In this document: piece by piece, positions 43,751 through 55,758 of the stretch
Numbering within the stretch: position 1 is the stretch's first letter
Layout: each line of letters starts with the position of its first letter
Assembly (NCBI GenBank): GCA_037355855.1
Contig: CM074764.1
Coordinates: forward strand, 1,922,001 to 1,986,000
DNA from: Pseudo-nitzschia pungens
Lineage: Eukaryota; Bacillariophyta; Bacillariophyceae; Bacillariales; Bacillariaceae
Direction: 5' to 3'
Length of the DNA: 64,000 bases
The notes under the pieces: generated by a model
Seen by the model: only the letters and a program-made list of their open reading frames with translations
Database searches by the model: none
What the model was told of the DNA's origin: nothing
Program-made: the position numbers and the translations under genes

Positions 43751-43755
43751 TGAGC

Positions 43756-44110
43756 TAGTCAAATCTCGTGACTTAGTTCTCTATTGGACGGAAAGACAAA
43801 GTAGGTAGTGAGCCAATAGATCCAAAGGCAGCTTGTAGAAGTGAATATAATACGCAGCGACACTGAAGAGTTCTTACGTGACAAGTGTAAGTACCGGCAC
43901 AACGATGCTTGGTTTCAACGTCTTTGATATCCAGCACTACAAGAAAGCACGATTGGGGGGATCTAGCCAGGTGTCTTTGAACTAACCTTACCTATCTGGC
44001 CCAGTCAGTTAGACCTTATGTGTACAGCTGGAAAAGGGGTGCAGATGAACCGGATGTGAGATTAGGTTGATGATCCGAGTGAAGATTGTGGCTCTCCGCG
44101 GACAATCGTC
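43756..44110 (-). repeat. Remnant Z: old C-family-like LTR
   Basis: About 43970-44080 resembles the C-family LTR on the minus strand: GATCTAGCCAG, CTAACC, GGCCCAGTCAGTTAGACCTTA and GATGAACCGGATGT align with the G LTR near 43340-43440. Together with 1531-2009 this is likely the element into which A and B inserted. It is strongly degraded. Confidence 0.4.
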
Positions 44111-44600
44111 GTGTACCAGGTACGGTACGTACCAATGAAGTAAGGCACGCACCTTTTTTTTCGTTCATCCCTATTATTGCAGGGATGGTACCAAGATGGA
44201 GGAGTAATTGTAACAGTCCTATGGAGGAGCATGCCATGCACCGGAATACAGTCACGAGTCCGTTCGGGACTGAATTAGTGGAGTTGTAAAAATTGGAATT
44301 GCATAACATTTTTGGAACGTAGCTCTTAGTTCGGCAGAACTGGGGGTCTGGGGGTGGAGAAAAGTGAAAAAGTAGTCAAAAAAAGTTTTTTGTGGTAGGG
44401 TTCTACGAGAAAGTGAAGTGTTAAAACCGAGTGAAAAACACTTAATTCTGTGGAAGCCATTAAAAATGATTACAAATGAGGTATGGCAATACAAAATTAG
44501 AATTTAGCATGTCGTAATCGGTAAAGACAGTTATTTTATTTACATAGAATGAGAAATGAGATTAAAAACGAGAGTTCGCAATTGTAATTTAGAAATTAGC
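44111..44600. other. Unassigned stretch
   Basis: No gene or named repeat is recognised. It includes a GTACCAGGTACGGTACGTACC block and a GGGGGTCTGGGGGTGG run. Confidence 0.5.
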
Positions 44601-46245
44601 ATGTCACTATGGTTTTAATAATGTATTACGAATAATTTTTTATTATTTCAAATTGTATATTGAAATCGCAGCAGTCATAAGATGTTGTTTACTTCGTATA
44701 TGGTAAGCCTATTATAATTGCAGAGTCATACAATATTGTTTATATGGTAAGCCCTGGCTTTAATAATGTAAAACGAATTATTTTGGACTTCAACTCGTAT
44801 ATTAAGTGGTAAAATGTACCATACCTAGTATAATGCAACGTACCGGTACATTAAAATGAACAAGTAAGGTTTACGGTATGGTATGGTATGGTACGGTAGT
44901 TTTATTATCATGGCTTTAATAATGTACTACGTATTACAAATTATTTTTTATTTCAAATTGTATATTGAAATCGCAGCAGTCATAAGATGTTGTTTATGGT
45001 ACCCCTACCGGTATTATAATCGCAGAGTCGTACAACGTTGTTTATATGGTAAGCCCTGGCTTTAATAATGTAAAACGAATTATTTTGGACTTCAACTCGT
45101 ATATTGAGTGATTCCCGAAACTAATATGCACATGTAATATTACATTATTCGTGACGTGGCACACATATTATTATCCGCCTGTAACATACTTTTATGAAAT
45201 TCTTAACCGATTTTTTCATATTCTGGAGGAGACATATTTGCCTCCTCCAGAATATGCAACCAAAATTAAATTTCAAGGGAATCGCGCTAAAAATTGGCGA
45301 TGGAGTCGCGCTTAGGGAATAAAGAGAGAATTTTTTGTTTTTCGAAACAAGATTCCAAATTCCAAAATAAGCCTTCTACACGCCTGTCTGTCATCCATTT
45401 TTAATGCATGTCCGTTGGGTGCGCCAAAAAGAATGAAGGCATATACTAATCTAGGATATTATATGAAGGCATATAGTTTCGGGAATCACTCATTAGTGGT
45501 AAAATGTACAATACCTAGTATAATGCAACGTACATTAAACTGAACAAGTAAGGTTTATGGTATGGTACGGTAATTTTATTATCATGGCTTAATAATGTAT
45601 TACGAATTATTTTTTATTTCAAATTGTATATTGAAATCGCAGCAGTCATAAGATGTTGTTTATATGGTAATCTTAAGCCTATTATAATCGCAGAGTCATA
45701 CAACGTTGTTTATATGGTAAGCCCTGGCTTTAATAATGTAAAACGAATTATTTTGGACTTCAGAAAAATAGGCTATCTTTGGACGATAAAACGGAAGACA
45801 AGAACTCTCTTCTTGTTTCTATCACCTATTGTAAGACAAAAGTTTAGTGTCTCAGCTTTCCAATGAACCTTCCTAGAGGTTCAAATGCCAGGTGGAACCC
45901 TTTCAACCGGTAAAATCACATTTGAAGGGCAAAACGGGCCATTTTCAAGTCCTAATGAAAGGTAGACCAATAGCACGAGCCTATCAGTGTCTAACCAGGC
46001 ATAAGAACTTAGTTGAGGAGAGTTTCTTAACCCAAAAAGAACGATTTGAATTGGTTGAAAATTGATCGATACACAAGCTTGTATGTGAGAAGCGCACACT
46101 TATTTCGGAACGGAGGAAGTATTTCTTATTTCAAATTGTATATTGAAATCGCAGGAGTTATACAATGTTGTTTATATGGTAAGCCTAATAATCGCAGAGT
46201 CATACAACGTTGTTTATATGGTAAGCCCTGGCTTTGATTCTGCAT
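44601..46245. repeat. Dispersed tandem repeat: TTTAATAATGTAAAACGAAT family
   Basis: At least six imperfect copies of two alternating modules. One contains TGGCTTTAATAATGTAAAAC and GAATTATTTTGGACTTCA (about 44757, 45056, 45727). The other contains TTTCAAATTGTATATTGAAATCGCAGCAGTCATA then TGTTGTTTATATGGTAAGCC (about 44645, 44950, 45618, 46130). A MITE is inserted at 45106. No coding gene is supported. Confidence 0.7.
45106..45491. mobile_element. MITE with GAGTGATTCCCGAAACTA termini
   Basis: 386 bp with inverted termini GAGTGATTCCCGAAACTA / TAGTTTCGGGAATCACTC, flanked by ATT on both sides (45103-45105, 45492-45494). The paralogous repeat at about 44800 reads ATATTAAGTGGTAAAATG without the insertion. 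An internal hairpin with a 15-bp perfect stem lies at 45217-45256. No coding capacity. Confidence 0.75.
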
Positions 46246-47040
46246 ATCATATATTCTAGTAGTAGTAACTGGTGGTTATACTAGTGGTAGTGTAAAGATA
46301 TTCGCTCGTCAGCAAATAAAAGGGTGATAACAATAACAACAGGATAGGACGGAGTCCCAGCAAATCGTGAGACTACAGTGTACTGTCTAGTCTATTGCAT
46401 ACACTCAAACACTACAAGATACTCTCCTAGAGGTGCATCGGAATCATCGAAAGGGGAGGGCTTGATAGGTGTCTTATTTTAAAGGGATAAACATGAATAG
46501 TGGAGGGAGCTGAGCAAAGCGCTCAGCTTAGCGTGACAGCGCCTCGCTGTCTTGCAGCGCTGTACAGGAGTATACAGTACTGTAGTTTCTTACAGGTAGC
46601 GTTCGGAGTGGTTTTAGCGAGCGTTAGCTTGCTAGCGCTAACTCGCTTGCGCTAGCTCGCTTAATAACTGTTTGGGCCAGGTGTCCGGTCATGGTACATA
46701 TTACACACCAATGGCCCGACCCCGGCGGTAGCATAGTATCTTAGCATGGTATCGTGGTAGGTTAGCATCTTTCAGTATCTCGTAGCCTTAGCAACCCTAA
46801 CCCTGTAGCATCTAGCTACACCATAAAAGGTGCTTTACTCGGGGTACGTACGATTGGTACAAATCGTACGCGACGACCCTAGTAATCTCTGCTAGCATCC
46901 ATACTAAACAGGATAGGTCTGCTGCTAAGCCTGTTGCTAAGCCTGTTGCTAACAATTAGCACTCAGCTCAGCACCTATTAGTCAGCTACTGGAGGCTGCT
47001 GCCTGTAGCCCCAGTACACTCTCCTACACAGGAGCCTTAG
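46246..47040. other. Gene-free stretch with hairpin cluster
   Basis: Nothing coding is supported. Around 46510-46670 several short palindromes follow one another: GCTGAGC…GCTCAGC, GACAGC…GCTGTC, and GCGAGCGTTAGC…GCTAACTCGC. Short AACCCTAACCCT at about 46795 is too brief to be telomeric. Confidence 0.5.
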
Positions 47041-48300
47041 CACAGATCATAGCACCCTGGGTATCTTCATAGTAGATCTATCCTCAATTGATTCTAGGCT
47101 AGTCTTCAGACAAATCAACTAGAACTAATACCACCCTTTATTAGTAATAACACCATCTACTGGTAGTAGTAGTAACTGGTGGTTGATTCTAGGCTAGTCC
47201 TCAGATGAATCTACTAATACTAGCACCCTCTACTAGTACTACTAGTAGTTGTAGTGACTGGTGGTTGAAGAAGTAGTAGATCATGCACCGTACAATGCAC
47301 AACAAAAATGCATGATATAATTCAACGTAAAATAATGCACATTTAAATGTAAGGTTACCATATAATGCACCGTACAATCCACCATAAAATAATGAACCGT
47401 ACAATGAACTGATTCTGCATATCACATATTCTAGTAGTAGTAACTGGTGGTTATAGTGGTAGATCTATCCTCAATTGATTCTAGGCTAGTCTTCAGACAA
47501 ATCAACTAGAACTAATACCACCCTTTATTAGTAAGGTTTACCATACTTGAAATCACTTTTGATTTCAAATCTTATACATAAGCCTGTATCAATAATGCAC
47601 CGTAAAATGCACTTCTAAATGCACCTTATAATGCACCGATCTACTATCCTCAGTTGATTCTAGACTAGTCTTCAGACAAATCAACTACTAATAGCACCCT
47701 CTGCTAGTACTAATAGTAGTGACTGGTGTTTTTTGTGGTAGATCTATCCTCAGTTGATTCTAGGCTAGTCCTCAGATGAATCTACTAATAGCACCCTATA
47801 CTAGTAGTAGTAGTAGTAACTGGTGGTTGAAGTAGTAGATCTATCCTCAGTTGATTCTAGGCTAGTCTCCAGCCAAATCAACTACTAATAGCACCCTCTA
47901 CTAGTACTAATAGTAGTGACTGGTGGTTTTGGTAGTACTAGATCTATCCTCAGTTGATTCTAGACTAGTCTTCAGACAAATCAAGAACTACTAATAGCAC
48001 CCTCTACTAGTACTAATCGTAGTGACTGGTGGTTTTAATAGTATATCTATCTTCAGTTCTTGATTCTAGGCTACTCTCCAGACAAATCAACTACTAATAG
48101 CACCCTCTACTATTAGTAGTAGTGACTGGTAATTTTAGTAGTTGATCTATCCTCAGTTGATTCTAGGCTAGTCCTCAGATGAATCTACTAATAGCGCCCT
48201 CTACTCTAGTAGTAGTAGTAGTGACTGGTGGTTGAAGTAGTAAATCCATCCTCAGTTGATTATAGGCTAGTCTCCAGACAAATCAACTACGAATAGCACT
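47041..48300 (+). repeat. Satellite of about 95-115 bp (GATTCTAGGCTAGTC…GTGACTGGTGG)
   Basis: About ten imperfect units: CTATCCTCAGTTGATTCTAG, then GCTAGTCTTCAGACAAATCA, then ACTACTAATAGCACCCTCTA, then TAGTAGTGACTGGTGG. Regular spacing is seen from 47700 to 48300. Between 47285 and 47410, and at 47595-47640, small AATGCACCGTA repeats interrupt the array. Confidence 0.85.
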
Positions 48301-48499
48301 GGGCTTAGCATCCTGTCAAGCATAGTATTATTATTTAGTAGTATGCCCCTTTATTTCTATACAGTTCCATTTTTACCTTAGTACCCTATATCTTCAATAA
48401 AACAGGGGGTGCTAAGAGGTGAGGTATATCAGATCTACAGTTCCGTTCTTATCTTAGCATCCAATATATCTTATAATTTAGGGCTGTTAAGACTTGGGG
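48300..48499 (+). repeat. Single unit of the 145-bp GTAGATCTGG repeat (left flank of copy 2)
   Basis: CAGTTCCGTTCTTATCTTAG and the following TATATCTTATAATTTAGGGC match 55518-55567 closely. The unit is cut after GACTTGGGG by TIR element copy 2. Confidence 0.75.
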
Positions 48500-49004
48500 C
48501 GTCCGAAAACTGTTTCGCGACCCCTCCCAAGAATTTATTTAGGGGGGTCGCGATTTATTCCTGGCTCATTTTGACGTAGCTCGATTCCTAGCTCTCTCGC
48601 GATTCGCAACCCCAATCGCGACCCAGTTACTACCTCAATTACGAAAATTACGGAAAAAAAAAAATAAAATTCAAACTCGACCCAAATTTTTTTTCAATCT
48701 GACTCATTATTACCGACCCTACCATCATTATATATTATGAGACTGTTGCAGAAATTCACTCCCAAAAATTGATTTCTCATCCCGACACAAAGTATTTCCC
48801 ATCACACCCCTCAAGAAATTCATCACAAAAATCACAATTATTACCCGAAGCCCAGGAATCGCGACCCCCATGAAAAAAAATTTTGAAACACTATGATGCA
48901 AAATATGAGTCTTTCTTTTGATAAATATTGATATTACTCTAATAATTGTTTATTCTCTGTTCAATTTTCTCACACACGCACACACAAATTTTGGTTCGTT
49001 AAAA

Positions 49005-49290
49005 GAAGTCGTCGTCCTTGAAATCGTCGTCGCTCTTCGTTTCGATCGTCTGTTGCTTCTCGCTTCGATCGTCTTCGTCCTCCCTGAAGTCGTTGTTGCT
49101 CTTCACTCCAAATTGCCTTCCTCTTCGTCGTCCTCCCTGAAATCGTCGTCCTCTCTGAAATTGTCGTTGCTCTTCACTTCGATTGTCTTCGTCGTCCTCT
49201 CTGAAAGCGTCGTTGCTCTTCGCTTCGATCGTCTTCGTCATCCTTGAAATCGTCGTTGCTCTTTGCTCCGATCGTCTTCGTCCTCATGCA
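49005..49290 (-). repeat. 45-48 bp minisatellite in copy 2
   Basis: Same family as 8334-8660, with fewer units: TCGTCGTTGCTCTTCGCTTC and CTTCGTCGTCCTCTCTGAAA blocks. Minus-strand translation is rich in D, E, R, S and Q. It is judged a repeat rather than a gene. Confidence 0.7.
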
Positions 49291-50134
49291 CACCACACAA
49301 ATTTTGGTTCAAACGATTTTTAAATAATGGTCATCGTGATAATTTCATCCATACCGGTATCTGTACTGCCAGTAAAGGTCTCCTCACATCGCATCATATT
49401 TCATCAGTTGCAATCGCATCATTTTGTCAGTTGCGATCCCATCATATTTGTCTTGCGATCGCAATATGTGTCAGTTGCCCCGTCGCATCATTTTTCAGTT
49501 GCCCCGTCGCATTAAAGTTGATTCTTCCCTATCAGTAGCAAGCAGGCAACTCAATGCAGAATTAGAACAATTGAAATCCATTATCAATACCCCAGATCTT
49601 GATGCGGTTTACTCACCGTCGCATTGTATTTCATTTGCCATTGCATCCTACTTCATCAGCAGTTGCAGTCGCCTCCCTATCAGGAGCAAGCAGGCAAGTC
49701 AATGATGCACAGTTAGACGAATCAAAATCCATTATTAATACCTCCTCCAACCTTGATGTGGTTCACTTACCATTTCCAGTTGCCGTCTTTCTTGTTCCAT
49801 TCCGACCCAAAATTATGTGAAGTAAGATTTACGACACATGCATTTTCTGTCATGCATTTATTTGCTGAGAATTGATTTCTTCTACATGATAGCAGTAGAG
49901 TTACTACTAGTAGGAGTATGTACCGTACCGAAGTAATAGTAGAAACCAGTAGAAACCTGATGGTGGTATTGTGCGCCACCTAAACCACAGAGAGCCTGCC
50001 CTGCTGCGCCATAATTTTTGACTATCTCTTATGTACTACTACCTACGCACTGCAGTAGTATGTAGCAGCAGTGTATAACTGTACTACTATTACAAGCAGC
50101 AAGAATAGTACTACCTCAGTAAATATACCATCAA

Positions 50135-51500
50135 ATCAAATATCGGAATGAGTCTGGCCAAGCTTTGTGTGATTCCAGTGTGAATATTTCTCATCCTATA
50201 CATGGGCAAGAGTATGCAAAAAGAAGTATTCAAAAATCACCAATAATTTGGATGTCACCACTGAATAATTAATATTTGGCCCAGTACTGTGGAATTTACT
50301 AGAAAATACTGTAAAATCACATATCTGAATGAATCTGGCCAATAGTTGTGTGATTCCAGTGTGAATATTCCTCATCCTATGCATGGGCAAGAGTATGCAA
50401 AAAGAAGTATTCAAAAATCACCAATAATTTGGGTGTCACCACTGAATAATTAATATTTGGTTAACTACTGCGGAATTTACTAGAAAAAAGTACCAAATCA
50501 AATATCTGAATGAATCTGGCAAATATTTGTGTGATTCCAGTGTGAATATTCCTCATCCTATGCACGGGCAAGAGTATGCAAAAAGAAGTATTCAAAAATC
50601 ACCAATGGTATGGGTGTCACCACTGAATAATTAATATTTGGTTAACTACTGCGGAATTCACTAGAAAAAAGTACCAAATCAAATATCTGAACAAATCTGG
50701 CCAATGTTTGTGTGATTCCAGTGTGAATATTTCTCATCCTGTGCATGGGCAAGAGTATGCAAAAAGAAGTATTCAAAAATCACCAATAATTTGGATGGCA
50801 CCACTGAATAATCAATATTTGGCCCAGTACCTCAGCATTTAGTAGAAAATACTCTAAAATCAAATATCTGAATGAATCTGGCCAATAGTTGTGTGATTCC
50901 AGTGTGAATATTCCTGATCCTATGCATGGGCAAGAGTATGCAAAAAGAAGTATTTAAAAATCACCTATAATTTGGATGTCACCACAGAATAATTAATATT
51001 TGGTCCACTCCTGCGGAATTCACTAGAAAAAAGTACCAAATCAAATATCTGAATGAATCTGTCCAATATTTGTGTGATTCCGGTGTGAATATTCCTCATC
51101 CTATGCATGGGCAAGAGTATTCAAAAAGAAGTATTCAAAAATCACCAATAGTTTGGATGTCACCACCGAATAATTAATATTTGGCCCAGTACTGTGGAAT
51201 TTACTAGAAAATACTGTAAAATCACATATCTGAATGAATCTGGCCAATCTTTGTGTGATTCCAGTGTGAATATTTCTCATCCTATCCATGGGCAAGAGTA
51301 TTCAAAAAGAAGTATTCAAAAATCATTGAAAATTTGGATGTCACCACTGAATAATTAATATTTGGTCCACTACTGGAAAATTTACTAGAAAATACTGTAA
51401 AATCAAATATCTGAATGAATGTGGTCAATTTTTGTGTGATTCCAGTGTGAATATTCCTGATCCTATGCATGGGCAAGAGTATTCAAAAAGAAGCATTCCA
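50135..51500 (+). repeat. 181-bp satellite, 8 units (copy 2)
   Basis: Unit marks TGAATCTGGCC (or variants) near 50152, 50334, 50514, 50697, 50876, 51058, 51238 and 51419, spacing 180-183 bp. Copy 1 has five units at the same place. Confidence 0.9.
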
Positions 51501-51623
51501 AAAGCACCAATAATTTCGGTGTCACCATTGAATAACTGAATAGCTCACTTATTGTGACATGTGCTTCGCAGCAAAAATATTTCTATTGCATCGTGATGTA
51601 GCCGTGATGTAGCAAAAGACATT

Positions 51624-51728
51624 CCCGTGATGGGACTCGAACCAACAATACCAACTGCATACAATCCAGTAGTGCCACTATTACTGTCTACTACTGCTAA
51701 ACAGGTGTTCTCTCCATCTTTTAATGCT
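51624..51728 (-). ncRNA. Pol III B-box-like / tRNA-like remnant (copy 2)
   Basis: GGTTCGAGTCCC on the minus strand at 51632-51643, in a block nearly identical to 10447-10550. The surrounding short duplication GTGATGTAGC (51593-51612) is specific to this copy. Confidence 0.4.
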
Positions 51729-51739
51729 ACCACCATCTC

Positions 51740-52210
51740 GGGGAAGGCTCATCCTGTATAATATGTACCAACACTAAGTTACCGTACCTCCACCACTTCG
51801 CGCCAAAAGATTTGTACCAGTACCGTACGTACAGTTTATACGTACCGCCAAAAGATTTGTACCAGTACCGTACGTACAGTTTATACGTACCGTTTACACC
51901 GTACTGGAAACCTACACATCCCCAGCCTGTACGTACTGTCGGTACCTACTAGGAACGGGTATGCACAGACCTGTCATTTTTTTTCTCAGCCTGTACACTT
52001 AGTACTGTAAAGTACGTACATTGCTGTCATTTTTTCCACTCAGCCTGTACACACAGTACCGTAAAGCACACGTAATAAAGCACTGTAATAAAGCACTAAA
52101 GCACTACGTCACGGTGGCAGATCGATTTTCCGCCCCACATCTCCCTCGTACAGGATGTGTCATAATTTTCATTTTCGTTTCAATTCTTGCATCGGAATAT
52201 TCTGGCCGGT
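51740..52210. other. GTAC-palindrome spacer of copy 2
   Basis: Conserved with 10560-10985. It has a local tandem duplication of about 43 bp (CGCCAAAAGATTTGTACCAG… at about 51801 and 51846). No gene is seen. Confidence 0.6.
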
Positions 52211-52329
52211 CCAGTTTAACCTAGCCATCAGGCACCGGGACCATCTCCTTTGAAGAAGACACACATGCTGTGGGGAGCTTGAGAACGGCCGCTCTTGCTT
52301 TCTGCACTGTTGTCTGATTCATATCACGG

Positions 52330-52945
52330 AGGTCGGGTGTGTTGAAGTCCTGGAACTACCTGGCTTACCCAGATATACGACGTACTGATATTGAAAACAA
52401 CGAAGACGAAACTCACAACCGATTGGTGCGGAGACGGACGACGACGATGACGAAGGTACGATCGCTCCAGAGGGGGACGACGGTGGTACGGTCGCTACGA
52501 TCGCTTCTAACAGGGTGTTTGTTGTTGTTTTTACTTTCGTCTTTCCATAGGGGAACGACGGCAACGACAAAGAGGAAGGTACGATCGCTTCGGACCGGGA
52601 CGATCGGGTACGATCGCTCCACAGAGGGCCGACGGGGGTACGATCGCTACGATCGCTTCTAACAGGATGTTTGTTGTTATTTTTACTTTCGTCTTTCCAT
52701 AGGGGAATGACGGCAACGATCGGCGTCGAAAGTACGGTCGCTCCAGAGAGGGTCGACAACGACGAAGGTACGATCGGATCGAACGAAACACCCCTACAAT
52801 TTTCGGTTGTTGAGAACAGGAGCGACGGATTGAACGAAATACTCCTACGATTTTTAGTTGTTGACAATGAGAGCAACGGATCGATCGGTTTTCTGTTGTT
52901 TCAGAAAGGATCGGATCGATCGGTTTTCGTTATTTGAAGAAAGGA
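52330..52945 (+). other. Low-complexity zone of copy 2 with LAYPDI frame
   Basis: A plus frame 52339-52662 starts MLKSWNYLAYPDIRRTD, sharing LAYPDI with copy 1, then becomes R/T-rich. It includes two copies of a pyrimidine-rich segment (GTTTGTTGTTGTTTTTAC … CTTTCCATAG, about 52518 and 52670) that begins GT and ends AG, so short introns cannot be excluded. Function unknown. Confidence 0.35.
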
Positions 52946-52946
52946 G

Positions 52947-54985
52947 CGTTCCTCCCTGTATTATCGACGCGTTGCTGCTTGCTGTCGACGCGATAGTTCT
53001 TTAAAAAATATTCTCGTGTATTATCCCCCCTGTATTATCGACGCGTTGCTGCTTGCTGTCCCCCCTGTATTATCGACGCGTTGCTGCTGTTTGCTGCTTG
53101 CTGTGCCCCCCTATATTATCGACGCGTTGCTGCTGCTTGCTGTCCACCCCCCCCTGTATTATCGACGCGTTTGTATTATCGACGCGTTGCTGCTTGCTGC
53201 TTGCTGTCCCCCCCCTGTATTATCGACGCGTTGCTGCTGCTTGCTGTCCCCCCTCTGTATTATCGACGCGTTGCTGCTGCTTGCTGTCCCCCCTCTGTAT
53301 TATCGACGCGTTGCTGCTTGCTGTCCCCCCTGTATTATCGACGCGTTGCTGCTGCTTGCTGCTGCTGCTTGCTATCCCCCCCCTGTATTATCGACGCGTT
53401 GCTGCTTGCTGCTTGCTGTCCCCCCTGTATTATCGACGCGTTTGTATTATCGACGCGTTTGTATTATCGACGCGTTCGTATTATCGATGCGTTGCTACTT
53501 GTTGCTGCTTGCTGTCCCCCCTGTATTATCGACGCGTTTGTATTATCGACGCGTTTGTATTATCGACGCGTTCGTATTATCGATGCGTTGCTACTTGTTG
53601 CTGCTTGCTGTCCCCCCTGTATTATCGACGCGTTTGTATTATCGACGCGTTTGTATTATCGACGCGTTTGTATTATCGATGCGTTGCTGCTTGCTGCTGC
53701 TTGCTGTCCGCCCCTGTATTATCGACGCGTTGGTTCCTGCTTGCTGTCCCCCCTGTATTATCGACGCGTTGCAGCTTGCAGGAGCAACAGATCGTTGCTG
53801 CTAGCTGTCCCCCCCCCTGTATTATCGATGCGTTGCTGCTTGCTGCTGCTTGCTGTCCCCCCCTTATTATCGACGCGTTGCTGCTTGATGTCCCCCCTGT
53901 ATTATCGACGCGTTGCTGCTGCTTGCTGCCCCCCCCCTGTATTATCGACGCGTTGCTGCTTGCTGTCCCCCCTGTATTATCGACGCGTTGCTGCTGTTTG
54001 CTGCTTGCTGTGCCCCCCTATATTATCGACGCGTTGCTGCTGCTTGCTGTCCACCCCCCCCTGTATTATCGACGCGTTTGTATTATCGACGCGTTGCTGC
54101 TTGCTGCTTGCTGTCCCCCCCTTATTATCGACGCGTTGCTGCTTGATGTCCCCCCTGTATTATCGACGCGTTGCTGCTGCTTGCTGTCCCCCCCCTGTAT
54201 TATCAACGCGTTGCTGCTTGCTGTCCCCCCTGCTGTATTATCGACGCGTTGCTGCTTGCTGCTTGCTGTCCCCCCTGTATTATCGACGCGTTTGTATTAT
54301 CGAGACGCGTTGCTGCTGCTTGCTGTCCCCCCCTGTATTATCAACGCGTTGGTTGCTGCTTGCTGTCCCCCCCCCTGTATTATCGACGCGTTGCTGCTTG
54401 ATGTCCCCCCTGTATTATCGACGCGTTGCTGCTTGCTGTCCCCCCTGTATTATTGACGCGTTGCTGCTTGCTGTCCCCCCCTGTATTATCGACGCGTTGC
54501 TGCTGCTTGCTGTCCCTCCTGTATTGTCGACGCGTTGGTTGCTGCTTGCTGTCCCCCCTGCTGTATTATCGACGCGTTGCTGCTTGCTGCTTGCTGTCCC
54601 CCCTGTATTATCGACGCGTTGCTGCTTGCTGTCCCCCCTGTATTATCGACGCGTTGCTGCTTGCTGTCCCCCCCTGTATTATCGACGCGTTGCTGCTGCT
54701 TGCTGTCCCTCCTGTATTGTCGACGCGTTGGTTGCTGCTTGCTGTCCCCCCTGCTGTATTATCGACGCGTTGCTGCTTGCTGCTTGCTGTCCCCCCTGTA
54801 TTATCGACGCGTTGCTGATTGCTGTCCCTGGTGTATTATCGACGCGTTGCTGCTGCTTGCTGCCCCCCCCCCTGTATTATCGACGCGTTGCTGCTGCTTG
54901 CTGTCCCCCCCCCTGTATTATCGACGCGTTGCTGCTGCTTGCTTTCCCCCCTGTATTATCGACGCATTGGTTGCTGCTTGCTGTC
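52947..54985 (+). repeat. CTG-rich satellite of copy 2
   Basis: Same unit as 11650-13012 but about 2.0 kb long. Higher-order repetition is visible, for example a block with three TTTGTATTATCGACGCG units at about 53435-53500, 53530-53580 and 53630-53680. Long open plus-strand frames are an artefact of the unit. Confidence 0.9.
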
Positions 54986-55279
54986 ACTTTTGTGTGATTG
55001 AAGTAAATCTGATTAAAAATTATTTGTTATGTTGAGTCAAATGTGTCAAATGTGTAAAATGGAATGAAAGGGTGACGAGGGACTGAATATCAGGGTCTAG
55101 ATCAGAACATTTTCCTGAAAACGATGTGGGGATCGAGAAAAAGGAGAAATAAGGTTGAGAATAGTGGAAAAAAGGTTGTGAAATAAAAAATTGGGGTCGC
55201 ATTTTTCTGAGACAAGTGGCGATTGGGTCGCGATCCGGTCGCGATTGGTCGCGATGGGTCGCGAAACAGTTTTCGGACG

Positions 55280-55756
55280 GGTATGTAGATCTGGTACAAA
55301 TCCTACTGGAAGGGCCTAGCATTCTGTCTAGCATCCTGTTTAGTATCGCCTTTTCAGATCTTCAGTTCCAACCTTATCTTAGCACCCTGTATCTCTAATG
55401 ATCTAGGGGTGTGTGAAGACTTGGGGTGTGTAGATCTGGTACAAATCCTACTGGAAGGGCTTAGCATTCTAATTCTGTCTAGCATCCTGTTTAGTATCGC
55501 CTTTTCAGATCTTCAGTTCCGTTCTTATCTTAGCATCCAATATATCTTATAATTTAGGGCTGTTAAGGTTAGGGTGTGTAGATCTGGTACAAATCCTACT
55601 GGAAGGGCCTAGCATCCTATCTAGCATCCTGTTTAGTATCGCCTTTTCAGATCTTCAGTTCCGTTCTTATCTTAGCACCCTGTATCTCTAATAATCTAGG
55701 GGTGTGTGAAGACTTGGGGTATGTAGATCTGGTACTAATCCTACTTGAGGGGCCTA
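55280..55756 (+). repeat. 145-bp tandem repeat (GTAGATCTGGTACAAATCC)
   Basis: Units begin near 55281, 55427, 55575 and 55718. Each contains GTAGATCTGGTACAAATCCT, AGCATCCTGTTTAGTATCGC and CTTATCTTAGCA. The series is the insertion target of TIR element copy 2 and supplies its empty sites. Confidence 0.85.
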
Positions 55757-55758
55757 AT

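Larger units (their letters stand above)
48500..55279 (+). mobile_element. CGTCC-TIR element, copy 2 (complete)
   Basis: 6780 bp, with termini CGTCCGAAAACTGTTTCGCG and its complement, flanked by GG at 48498-48499 and 55280-55281. The empty site is visible at 55708-55722 (GAAGACTTGGGGTATGTAG), which equals left flank plus right flank minus one GG. Order as in copy 1: TCGCGA subterminal zone, AT-rich zone, minisatellite (49005-49290), unique block, eight 181-bp monomers (50135-51500), B-box (51632-51643), GTAC spacer (51740-52210), low-complexity zone (52330-52945), CTG satellite (52947-54985), and tail. No transposase. Confidence 0.9.

Noticed and set aside
46790..46815. Telomere-like AACCCTAACCCT
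   Set aside because: Fewer than three units inside ordinary repeats; no array.
53053..54997. Open frames up to 638 codons in copy 2
   Set aside because: Same CTG satellite as in copy 1; openness is explained by a unit without stop codons.
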